Part shown: positions 1-5,343 of the stretch, piece after piece | Numbering within the stretch: the stretch's first letter is position 1 | Layout: the number at the start of each line of letters is the position of its first letter | Source of the DNA: an uncultured Carnobacterium sp. | GTDB taxonomy: Bacteria > Bacillota > Bacilli > Lactobacillales > Aerococcaceae | Direction of reading: 5' to 3' | Assembly (NCBI GenBank): GCA_937923125.1 | Contig: CALALK010000216.1 | Coordinates: 1-5,449, forward strand | DNA length: 5,449 bases | Notes under the pieces: generated by a model | Told to the model about the DNA's origin: nothing | Database searches by the model: none | What the model saw: only the letters and a program-made list of their open reading frames with translations | Position numbers and translations under genes: made by a program

Positions 1-41
1 ACTACTATAAAATCCAAAGGTTTTTAGTTTCTCGTTTTCAG

Positions 42-131
42 GTGCTTATGATTGCATAAATCCTTCTCAGTGAGTACGTGAAAAGTGCTTTTTGAGATGA
101 TTGCGTAAGTCCTCCTCAGTTAAATACGCGA
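42..131. repeat. Two imperfect tandem copies of a ~45-base repeat
   Basis: Each unit opens with GTGCTT (42-47 and 85-90), followed by a core at 48-70 and 97-119. The cores match at 20 of 23 positions, and all three differences are transitions (56/105, 60/109, 65/114). The units end with related tails, TACGTGA (75-81) and TACGCGA (125-131), offset by one inserted base. In the second copy TTGCGTA (101-107) can pair with TACGCGA (125-131) as a 7-bp stem with one G-T wobble; in the first copy the equivalent stem is weaker. A much more diverged third copy may lie at about 137-173, but I am not sure of it. No function is known to me. It could be a dispersed intergenic repeat or a remnant of a repetitive gene on the minus strand, where both copies can be read as LTE(E/K)DL(R/C)NH but in different frames. 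Confidence 0.6.
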
Positions 132-354
132 GATTGGAGCTGTTGTAAGCTCGTTCTGGTTAGGGACAGGGAGAGCTTCACGAAAAATTGGCGTTTTTTC
201 TCATTTTGGATAAATTAGAATTCTTCTTGATAGAAATTTGCTGAAAAGATAGTTAGAGCTTTGAAAATTTTTTAAAGGCAGGAAAGGATTTCTAAAAAGG
301 GATTTGGAATTTTCCATAAAAAGCAATTCGAGCTTCAAAGTCCATTCTTAAAAT
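132..354. other. AT-rich intergenic leader of the GH87-like gene, no gene seen
   Basis: Together with the repeat region this makes up the 367 bases before the first gene. I see no open frame of useful length with a ribosome-binding site, no tRNA and no recognisable riboswitch. Promoter-like pairs exist but none is convincing. TTGGCG (188-193), 17 bases, TAAATT (211-216) matches 4 of 6 at each box. TTGAAA (261-266) is a good -35 element but has only a poor -10 (AAGGAT, 284-289) at 17 bases. A short A/T arm pair, GAAAAA (182-187) with TTTTTTC (194-200), is too weak to call a terminator. No clear CcpA operator (cre) was found, although the downstream gene is a carbohydrase. Confidence 0.5.
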
Positions 355-361
355 AGAAGGG
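355..361 (+). promoter_or_regulatory. Ribosome-binding site choosing the start at 368
   Basis: AGAAGGG lies six bases before the ATG at 368, which supports that start. A rival exists: GGAG at 379-382 lies nine bases before the ATG at 392, which would give a protein eight residues shorter with a more ordinary signal peptide (starting MMISNGKKK). The sequence does not exclude either start. Confidence 0.6.
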
Positions 362-367
362 TGAAGA

Positions 368-2227
368 ATGAATCGAATGGAGATGAAAATCATGATGATT
401 TCAAACGGAAAAAAAAAATTCTTACTAGCGGCTGTGCTTGTTGGGCTTAGTGCTGTGGCGCTCGCACCTACAAATGTGGTAAATGCGGATGAGATTTACT
501 ACGAAAATCAATATGGAGCGAATCAAAACTATCTTCGCTATGAAGCGGTGGACGGTCAGTTGAAGGATGCGGAAATCGTCAATAACCGTACATTTGATGA
601 ATTGGCGTATGAAGCTTCCGATAATTCATATGTGAAAGTGGACAACGGCGGAAGTGTGACGTTCACGGCGAAGGAAGGCGCAGATGGGTTAACAATGCGC
701 TATTCCATTAAAGATGGAGACAAAGGGGAAGTCAAGGTTTATGTGAATGGTGAGCCTATGCGCACTTTCCACTTGGATTCGAACTCTGCCTACCAATATG
801 TGGATGGAAGTAATGTCTATGATACAAAGGCGACGGATCATAGTCATGCGCGCTTTAGTTTTGATGAAGTGCATGGATTTTTCGGGAAACATGTGGAGCC
901 AGGAGACACAGTGACCATCGAGAATAATGGTGTTGAATTGGCGCTGGATTTTGTGGAGTTAGAAAATGTCCCTGCACCTATCCCTCAACCAGAAAATAGT
1001 ATTTCAATCACAGATTCAGAGTATGGTGCAAAAGATGGGCAAGATAGTACAGTTGCGTTTGAAAAAGCGCTAAAAGCAGCGATTGAACAAAAGAAAACTC
1101 TCTATATTCCAGTCGGAGAGTTCAAGATTAATAAAAAAATTAATCTGACTGCTGACGGCTTAACGGTTACAGGGGCAGGAATGTGGTATTCGAGATTGAA
1201 TTTCACAACGAATGAAAATGGAAAAGGTGGATTCGAGATTGGCCACGATTCAAATCGATTGACGTTTAGCAACTTTGCGATGACATCAGCCTTAACCTCA
1301 CGTTATGACCATTTAGATGATAAGGCTCAATACAAGGCCTTTGCGGGAAGTTTCGGTAAAGATTCAAGAATCGACCATATGTGGATTGAACACTTCGAAT
1401 GTGGGGCTTGGATTGGCGACTATGATTCGGACATGAGATATACGGATCATCTCGTGATTGAAAATAGCCGTATCCGCAATAACTTAGCGGACGGGGTGAA
1501 CTTTACGCAAGGAACTCGTAATTCTGTAGTGCGTAACTCGAATATCCGTAACAATGGGGATGACTCGCTAGCGACATTCTCAAGTAGTATCCACACGAAT
1601 GTATATGCGGAGAATAATTCATTTGAACATAATACGATTGAACTTGGTTGGAGAGCTGGTGGTGTAGGTATCTTCGGCGGGAAAAATCATAAAGTAACGA
1701 ATAACTTGATTAAAGATAGCCGTGGTGGCGCTGGAATTCGTGTGTCAACGGTCTTTGCGAATGAAGGCTTTGGACTCGGGTTTGATGATAATAACGAGAT
1801 TTTAATTAAGGATAACATGATTGTAAATTCAGGGACGACGAATGATTTCTATTGGCCTCATTCAAAACCTCGTAGTAACATCGACTTTGAAGAAACATTT
1901 GGACCTATTAAAGGCATTACGGTGCAAAACAATGTATTCGTGAACCCGGTGTATACGGATGAGGCGATTACGCATGCCGGTGTGGAATTAGATGGAAAAG
2001 TTAAAATCATTGATTCAAAGGTTCAAGGAAATACCTCTTCGGATCCTTATAAAGTAGATGCAAGCATGAGCCATTCTGTTGAAAACGGAAAAGAAGTGTA
2101 TAACTTTACGTACGGAAATCAACCAACTTTCCTTCCAGAAAATAGCACGGCGTTTGAGCGTGACTACAACTATCGTGGCGAGCGCGAAGTGGACGGCCAC
2201 ATCCTACGCTTCTGGGAGCTAAAATAA
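368..2227 (+). CDS. Secreted GH87-like alpha-1,3-glucanase (mutanase/mycodextranase family)
   Basis: This is probably an exported endo-glycosidase cutting alpha-1,3-glucan such as streptococcal mutan, or nigeran. Residues 1-40 form a signal peptide: Lys15-17, a hydrophobic core at about 18-33, and likely cleavage after VVNA (40/41). Residues about 55-200 look like a CBM35-type carbohydrate-binding beta-sandwich (YEAVDG near the start, RYSIKDG at 111-117, VYVNG at 124-128, closing LALDFVELEN). After a Pro-rich linker (201-208), residues 210-560 begin like pectate-lyase-fold proteins (EYGAKDGQDST) and continue as a beta-helix. That helix has ADGVNFTQG (Asp375), NNGDDS (Asp398, Asp399) and WRAGGVGIFGG (428-438), which I recognise as GH87 signatures; the Asp residues fit its acidic catalytic cluster. 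Characterised Bacillus and Paenibacillus enzymes are roughly twice as long, with extra binding domains, so this is a compact form. It has no LPXTG anchor or membrane helix at the C-terminus, so it should be released. It stands alone, ending in a terminator. Family fairly sure; substrate inferred. Confidence 0.83.
   Translation: MNRMEMKIMMISNGKKKFLLAAVLVGLSAVALAPTNVVNADEIYYENQYGANQNYLRYEAVDGQLKDAEIVNNRTFDELAYEASDNSYVKVDNGGSVTFTAKEGADGLTMRYSIKDGDKGEVKVYVNGEPMRTFHLDSNSAYQYVDGSNVYDTKATDHSHARFSFDEVHGFFGKHVEPGDTVTIENNGVELALDFVELENVPAPIPQPENSISITDSEYGAKDGQDSTVAFEKALKAAIEQKKTLYIPVGEFKINKKINLTADGLTVTGAGMWYSRLNFTTNENGKGGFEIGHDSNRLTFSNFAMTSALTSRYDHLDDKAQYKAFAGSFGKDSRIDHMWIEHFECGAWIGDYDSDMRYTDHLVIENSRIRNNLADGVNFTQGTRNSVVRNSNIRNNGDDSLATFSSSIHTNVYAENNSFEHNTIELGWRAGGVGIFGGKNHKVTNNLIKDSRGGAGIRVSTVFANEGFGLGFDDNNEILIKDNMIVNSGTTNDFYWPHSKPRSNIDFEETFGPIKGITVQNNVFVNPVYTDEAITHAGVELDGKVKIIDSKVQGNTSSDPYKVDASMSHSVENGKEVYNFTYGNQPTFLPENSTAFERDYNYRGEREVDGHILRFWELK
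409..418 (+). repeat. A10 homopolymer inside the signal-peptide codons
   Basis: Ten consecutive A residues span the end of Gly14 and Lys15-Lys17. Losing one A brings a TAG stop four codons after the run. Gaining one brings a TAG about ten codons after it. Either slip would abolish export and the whole enzyme. Such tracts are known slippage sites in other bacteria; variation here is not shown by the single sequence. Confidence 0.85.
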
Positions 2228-2232
2228 CTATT

Positions 2233-2275
2233 TAAGCATTCGTTCGGAGTAATCCGAATGAATGCTTATTTTCTT
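2233..2275 (+). terminator. Rho-independent terminator of the GH87-like gene
   Basis: Arms 2233-2248 and 2253-2268 form a 16-bp stem with a single G-T wobble and a GTAA loop (2249-2252), followed by TTTTCTT (2269-2275). It begins five bases after the stop codon. It separates the secreted enzyme from the housekeeping operon, which has its own promoter just downstream. Confidence 0.93.
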
Positions 2276-2283
2276 CAAGTCAT

Positions 2284-2312
2284 TTGTCATGTGTTGGCGT
2301 AGGCTATATAAT
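2284..2312 (+). promoter_or_regulatory. Sigma-A-type promoter of the rsgA-rpe-thiN operon
   Basis: TTGTCA (2284-2289) and TATAAT (2307-2312) are separated by exactly 17 bases: 5 of 6 and 6 of 6 matches to the housekeeping consensus. Transcription should start near 2319, giving a leader of about 23 bases that contains AAGGAG (2331-2336) five bases before the rsgA ATG. The leader is too short for a riboswitch, so expression is probably constitutive. Confidence 0.88.
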
Positions 2313-2341
2313 AAAGATATCTATACTTTGAAGGAGTACTT

Positions 2342-3232
2342 ATGACTCAAGGAATTATTATTAAAGCGTTGAGCGGGTTCTACTATATTGAATCGGATGG
2401 AGTGATCTATCAAACTCGTGCGCGCGGAGTTTTCCGCAAACGAGGCCAATCGCCACTTGTTGGGGATGTGGTGGAGTTCGAGAGTAGTAACTTGCAAGAA
2501 GGAACGCTAACAAAAATCTTGCCACGAAAGAATGCCATCGTGCGTCCGCCGGTTGCCAATGTGGATGTCGGAATTATTGTAATGTCGGCGGTCGAACCAG
2601 AATTTTCGACGCATCTAGTGGACCGTTTCCTTGTCTACTTGGAAGGCTTGGATGTGAAACCAGTCATCATGATTACGAAGACGGACTTGCTGGACGTGGC
2701 AGGGATGTCTCGCCTCGTGGACGTAAAAGCACGTTATGAAAAAATCGGCTATCCGGTTTATTTCGGGCAAGAAGTCATGAAGGACAAGGCGCCACTTTTA
2801 GAAAGCCTACGTGGTGAGAAGGTCATCTTCTTAGGGCAGTCTGGGGTTGGAAAATCGACCTTGCTGAACGAGATGATTCCAGAATTAAACCAAGAAACGG
2901 GAGAGATTTCGAATGCGTTAGGGCGTGGACGTCATACGACTCGTCACGTATCGCTTCATGAAATCGAAGGCGTGTGGATTGCGGATACTCCGGGATTTAG
3001 TACGGTTGATTTTATGGAGATTGAAAAAGAAGACTTACCGCATTTATTTCCTGAGTTTGTCGAAGTAGAGCATGAATGTAAATTCAGAGAGTGTTCGCAC
3101 CAACATGAGCCAAACTGCGCCGTGATTGCCGGAGTGGAGTCAGGAGACATTTGGCAAGAGCGATACGACCATTATTTGAATTTCTATGAAGAACTGGACC
3201 AAAGAAAACCAGTGTATAAACGAAAAAAGTAG
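2342..3232 (+). CDS. rsgA: Ribosome small-subunit biogenesis GTPase RsgA (YjeQ/CpgA family)
   Basis: RsgA is a circularly permuted GTPase that binds the maturing 30S subunit near the decoding centre; GTP hydrolysis, stimulated by the subunit, drives its release late in assembly. The order of motifs shows the permutation: an N-terminal OB-fold (about 1-70), then G4 TKTD (112-115), the P-loop GQSGVGKS (165-172), G2 within RHTTRH (197-202) and G3 DTPG (215-218). The C-terminal zinc-binding domain has the family ligand pattern Cys246-X4-Cys251-X-His253-X5-Cys259. At 296 residues it has the usual full length and no key residue is missing. AAGGAG five bases before the ATG supports the start. It is the first gene of a three-gene operon; in Bacillus subtilis the same trio follows prpC-prkC, which are absent here. 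Confidence 0.97.
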   Translation: MTQGIIIKALSGFYYIESDGVIYQTRARGVFRKRGQSPLVGDVVEFESSNLQEGTLTKILPRKNAIVRPPVANVDVGIIVMSAVEPEFSTHLVDRFLVYLEGLDVKPVIMITKTDLLDVAGMSRLVDVKARYEKIGYPVYFGQEVMKDKAPLLESLRGEKVIFLGQSGVGKSTLLNEMIPELNQETGEISNALGRGRHTTRHVSLHEIEGVWIADTPGFSTVDFMEIEKEDLPHLFPEFVEVEHECKFRECSHQHEPNCAVIAGVESGDIWQERYDHYLNFYEELDQRKPVYKRKK

Positions 3233-3248
3233 ATAGAGGAGATAGAAC

Positions 3249-3893
3249 ATGAAAGTAGCACCATCAATTTTAAGCGCAAATTTTGCAACACTAGGAGAAG
3301 ACGTTAAGAAAGTCGAAAAATTAGGAGCAGATTGGATTCATATCGATGCGATGGACGGACAATTCGTTCCAAACCTCACATTAGGACCAAACATCGTTGA
3401 AGGATTACGTCCTGTGACGGATTTAGTATTAGACTGCCATTTAATGGTCCAAAACCCAGAACGTTTCATTCCACAATTCGCAAAAGCAGGAGCAGACTAC
3501 ATCTCTGTTCACGTGGAAGCAACGCCACATATTCACCGCGCGCTTCAAGCGATTAAAGCAGAAGGTGTGAAAGCCGGTGTCGTCATCAACCCAGGAACAC
3601 CAGTAAGTGCGATTTCAGCAGTCTTAAGCGAAGTGGACTTAGTATTAGTGATGACCGTAAACCCAGGATTCGGCGGTCAATCATTCATTCCAGAAACATT
3701 AGATAAAGTGCGCGAATTAGTCGCATTACGCCAAGAGAAAGGCTACCACTACTTAATCGAAGTGGACGGCGGAGTGAACGGCGAAACAGCGAAACTTTGC
3801 GCTGCAGCAGGGGTAGACGTTGCCGTTGCCGGTTCATATGTATACTACGCAGAAGATATCAAAGCTGCGATTGATTCAATTAAAGAAGCATAA
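3249..3893 (+). CDS. rpe: Ribulose-phosphate 3-epimerase
   Basis: This cytoplasmic TIM-barrel enzyme interconverts D-ribulose 5-phosphate and D-xylulose 5-phosphate in the pentose phosphate pathway. The 214 residues match the usual family size. Visible motifs are APSILSANF (4-12, substrate Ser7), HIDAMDG (31-37; His32 metal ligand and Asp34 catalytic/metal), DCHLMV (62-67, His64 metal ligand), MTVNPGFGGQ (135-144, phosphate loop) and EVDGGVN (171-177, catalytic Asp173). AGAGGAG (3235-3241) sits seven bases before the ATG and 16 bases separate it from rsgA, so the two are co-transcribed. Codon choice is narrower than in the neighbours (10 of 11 prolines are CCA), which suggests higher expression. 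Its product feeds TPP-dependent transketolase or phosphoketolase, linking it to the next gene. Confidence 0.97.
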   Translation: MKVAPSILSANFATLGEDVKKVEKLGADWIHIDAMDGQFVPNLTLGPNIVEGLRPVTDLVLDCHLMVQNPERFIPQFAKAGADYISVHVEATPHIHRALQAIKAEGVKAGVVINPGTPVSAISAVLSEVDLVLVMTVNPGFGGQSFIPETLDKVRELVALRQEKGYHYLIEVDGGVNGETAKLCAAAGVDVAVAGSYVYYAEDIKAAIDSIKEA

Positions 3894-3904
3894 GAGGGAC
3901 GAAG

Positions 3905-4576
3905 ATGGAAGTTGTGATTGTCTTGGGAGGACCAAACACCAAAGAAAACATCAAGGCGCTCTTAGAAAACCGATACGGTAAGGCTTATGAAGATTTCCGT
4001 TTTGTCGGAGTCGATGGTGGTGCTCTTCGGTTATTAGATCAGCACCTTCCCATGGAAGTAGCGATTGGGGACTTTGATTCTGTCACAAAAGAACAGCGCG
4101 ACTTGATTCATGAAGCAGCGAACACTATTGTCCAGCTTCCTTCTGAAAAAGACGACACTGACTTTGAGGCAGCCTTACTATGGGTAAAGGAGCATTACAA
4201 AGAGACACCGATTCATGTGCTCGGTTCTTTTGGCGGGCGAGTGGACCACGCGATTAGTACCTTATGGACGATGATGCGACCAGACTTAGCACCGCTCATT
4301 CCGTATGTGGTGTTCGAGGATGCAACGAATGTCGTGAATTTCATCCAGCCAGGCACATACACGATTAAAAAGATGGACTTTACGAAGTACCTTTCCTTTA
4401 TTAGTATGACTCCTGTGGAAAATGTCACCCTCGTCGATGTTAAATACACGCTCGATTCAAAAAGCTACGCATACCCAGTGGCACTTGTCAGCAATGAATT
4501 TACAAGTGACAAGATGACCATCTCCTTTACAAAAGGACTCATCTTAGTGGCCCAAACTCGAGATCATTGGAGATAA
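3905..4576 (+). CDS. thiN: Thiamine pyrophosphokinase (thiamine diphosphokinase)
   Basis: ThiN transfers pyrophosphate from ATP to thiamine, giving thiamine diphosphate (TPP) and AMP, so imported or salvaged thiamine becomes cofactor in one step. The N-terminal alpha/beta catalytic domain (about 1-130) shows the family motifs VDGGA (36-40), GDFDS (55-59, Mg/ATP site), EKDDTDFE (81-88) and GSFGGRVDH (107-115). The C-terminal beta-rich thiamine-binding domain (about 140-223) carries the conserved SNEF (196-199). At 223 residues it is complete. It starts 11 bases after the rpe stop, with GAGGGA (3894-3899) five bases before the ATG. No TPP riboswitch is present at this gene or the operon head. 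No clear hairpin terminator follows directly, so transcription may run into the VOC gene. Confidence 0.95.
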   Translation: MEVVIVLGGPNTKENIKALLENRYGKAYEDFRFVGVDGGALRLLDQHLPMEVAIGDFDSVTKEQRDLIHEAANTIVQLPSEKDDTDFEAALLWVKEHYKETPIHVLGSFGGRVDHAISTLWTMMRPDLAPLIPYVVFEDATNVVNFIQPGTYTIKKMDFTKYLSFISMTPVENVTLVDVKYTLDSKSYAYPVALVSNEFTSDKMTISFTKGLILVAQTRDHWR

Positions 4577-4687
4577 AACAAAACATCGCACAATTAGGAT
4601 GAATTACCTACACCAAAACCAAAAAGAAAAAATAATTAAATCCTTCGCTTGTAGAGCTGGGAATTTATAATTTGTCGAGGAAGAAAC
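4577..4687. promoter_or_regulatory. thiN-VOC intergenic region with a possible promoter
   Basis: This A-rich spacer has no usable terminator hairpin after thiN; TAGG (4595-4598) with CCTA (4607-4610) is only four base pairs. A perfect TATAAT lies at 4666-4671, but the best -35 candidate (TTCGCT, 4644-4649, 16-base spacing) is poor. Start of transcription near 4678 would leave a very short leader with GAGGAAG (4677-4683) four bases before the ATG at 4688. The gene may have its own weak promoter, read-through from the operon, or both. Confidence 0.4.
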
Positions 4688-5077
4688 ATGAATTTTAATA
4701 GGATGATTCCTGAATTGTCAGTTTTTGATATTGAACGGACTAAAAAATTTTATAGAGAATTAGGATTTAAAATTGAATATGAACGTACTGAAGATAAATT
4801 TGTTTTCATGTCATTTCAAGATAGTCAGTTTATGTTTGAACAAATTCACGATGATGGTTGGAATATAGGTGAACTATTATATCCATTGGGAAGAGGAATA
4901 AATTTTTCAATAGCTGTTGATGATATTGAAGAGCTTTATAAATTAGTGAATCATTTGAATATAGAATTATACAGAGAACTAACTAGAAACATATATCAAG
5001 TTAATGGAATAGAAGAAATGCAAATAGAGTTTTTAATACAAGATCCAAATGGGTATTTGTTGAGATTTACAAATTAA
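4688..5077 (+). CDS. VOC-superfamily protein related to bleomycin-resistance proteins
   Basis: The 129 residues form two glyoxalase-type beta-alpha-beta-beta-beta modules (about 5-55 and 68-128). Family hallmarks are PELSVFDIERTKKFYRELGF (8-27), YPLGRGINF (65-73), VDDIEELY (77-84) and the C-terminal FLIQDPNGYLLRF (115-127). This set matches BLMA/Ble-like proteins, which bind and sequester glycopeptide antibiotics rather than catalyse a reaction. I see no clear metal-ligand set of a true glyoxalase I. Many chromosomal homologues have no proven ligand, so resistance is not established. GAGGAAG just before the ATG supports the start. The gene is very AT-rich (76 G/C in bases 4741-5040, about 25%, hand count) and favours AGA for arginine, unlike rsgA, rpe and thiN. 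It therefore looks horizontally acquired. A terminator follows. Confidence 0.85.
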   Translation: MNFNRMIPELSVFDIERTKKFYRELGFKIEYERTEDKFVFMSFQDSQFMFEQIHDDGWNIGELLYPLGRGINFSIAVDDIEELYKLVNHLNIELYRELTRNIYQVNGIEEMQIEFLIQDPNGYLLRFTN

Positions 5078-5085
5078 CAAATACC
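5052..5085 (+). repeat. Inverted repeat across the VOC stop codon
   Basis: GGTATTTGTT (5052-5061) and AACAAATACC (5076-5085) are perfect 10-base complements around a 14-base loop. The stop codon (5075-5077) overlaps the right arm. There is no T-run after it, so it is not a standard terminator by itself. It may protect the mRNA 3' end or add to the terminator 27 bases downstream. Confidence 0.55.
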
Positions 5086-5111
5086 AGTTTGTCTAATGAA
5101 ATACAAAACAC

Positions 5112-5149
5112 AAAGACGATAGAAAAATCAAAAATCTATCGTCTTTTTT
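5112..5149 (+). terminator. Rho-independent terminator after the VOC gene
   Basis: A perfect 12-bp stem, AAAGACGATAGA (5112-5123) with TCTATCGTCTTT (5135-5146), encloses an A-rich 11-base loop. Six T residues run through the end (5144-5149). It lies 34 bases after the VOC stop. Since thiN lacks a terminator of its own, this may also end operon transcripts. Confidence 0.92.
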
Positions 5150-5170
5150 CATGCCTATTTTCAATTTATA

Positions 5171-5199
5171 TTGCGATTAATAAACGAGTTCACAATATT
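5171..5199 (+). promoter_or_regulatory. Weak candidate promoter before the palindrome
   Basis: TTGCGA (5171-5176), 17 bases, AATATT (5194-5199) gives 4 of 6 matches at each box. If used, transcription would start near 5206, at the first bases of the palindrome and upstream of the small ORF at 5278. In DNA this AT-rich such a match can easily arise by chance. Confidence 0.2.
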
Positions 5200-5204
5200 A
5201 GTTG

Positions 5205-5244
5205 AAATCCCAAAATTCACTTATAAGTGAATTTTGGGATTTTT
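5205..5244 (+). terminator. Perfect 38-base palindrome with T-run
   Basis: AAATCCCAAAATTCACTTA (5205-5223) is followed at once by its exact reverse complement (5224-5242), and the T-run continues to 5244. As RNA it folds to a stem of about 17 bp with a four-base loop, then five U residues: a terminator on the plus strand. On the minus strand the T-run is only three bases. The exact symmetry would also suit a dimeric-repressor operator or an attenuator for the small ORF downstream. A terminator is the simplest reading, but no recognised gene lies between it and the preceding terminator. Confidence 0.7.
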
Positions 5245-5277
5245 ACGTACGCTGTTATTTTCAAAGAGAGGGGCACT

Positions 5278-5343
5278 ATGTTTCTTATAGATAAGCCTTT
5301 TTCGGAAGTTGCAAATCCAACAAACTTCAGAATTTACAAATGA
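5278..5343 (+). CDS. Possible 21-residue small ORF
   Basis: An ATG at 5278 is preceded by GAGAGGGG (5266-5273) at four-base spacing, a strong ribosome-binding site, and the frame closes with TGA at 5341-5343. The peptide begins MFLIDKPFSEV and ends NFRIYK. It is hydrophilic with no membrane segment, and I do not recognise it. It could be a real short peptide, a leader, or the surviving start of a broken gene. In another frame, sequence stays open from about 5291 to 5420, so a frameshifted remnant is possible. Its position just after the palindrome suggests the two may belong together. Confidence 0.25.
   Translation: MFLIDKPFSEVANPTNFRIYK

Noticed and set aside
42..131. CRISPR array
   Set aside because: There are only two imperfect units with similarity running through nearly the whole unit; no unique spacers of constant length and no cas genes.
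182..200. Terminator for a gene to the left
   Set aside because: GAAAAA with TTTTTTC gives a six-base, almost pure A-T stem that would be too unstable, and no upstream gene is seen.
305..316. Short palindrome TGGAATTTTCCA as an operator
   Set aside because: It has only five-base arms in AT-rich DNA with no convincing promoter next to it.
689..892. 67-codon open frame on the minus strand
   Set aside because: It lies wholly inside the GH87-like gene, has no ribosome-binding site context and no recognisable protein features; it is a shadow frame.
2015..2200. 61-codon open frame on the minus strand
   Set aside because: It is inside the 3' part of the GH87-like gene, with composition typical of an antisense reading and no promoter.
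2313..2341. Riboswitch or T-box before rsgA
   Set aside because: The predicted leader is only about 23 bases, too short for any such element.
2956..3150. 64-codon open frame on the minus strand
   Set aside because: It overlaps the G3 motif and zinc-domain codons of rsgA, which are clearly under coding constraint in the other strand.
3894..3904. TPP riboswitch controlling thiN
   Set aside because: The gene starts 11 bases after rpe inside an operon, leaving no room for the element.
4213..4449. 78-codon open frame on the minus strand
   Set aside because: It is antisense to conserved thiN motifs and has no independent support.
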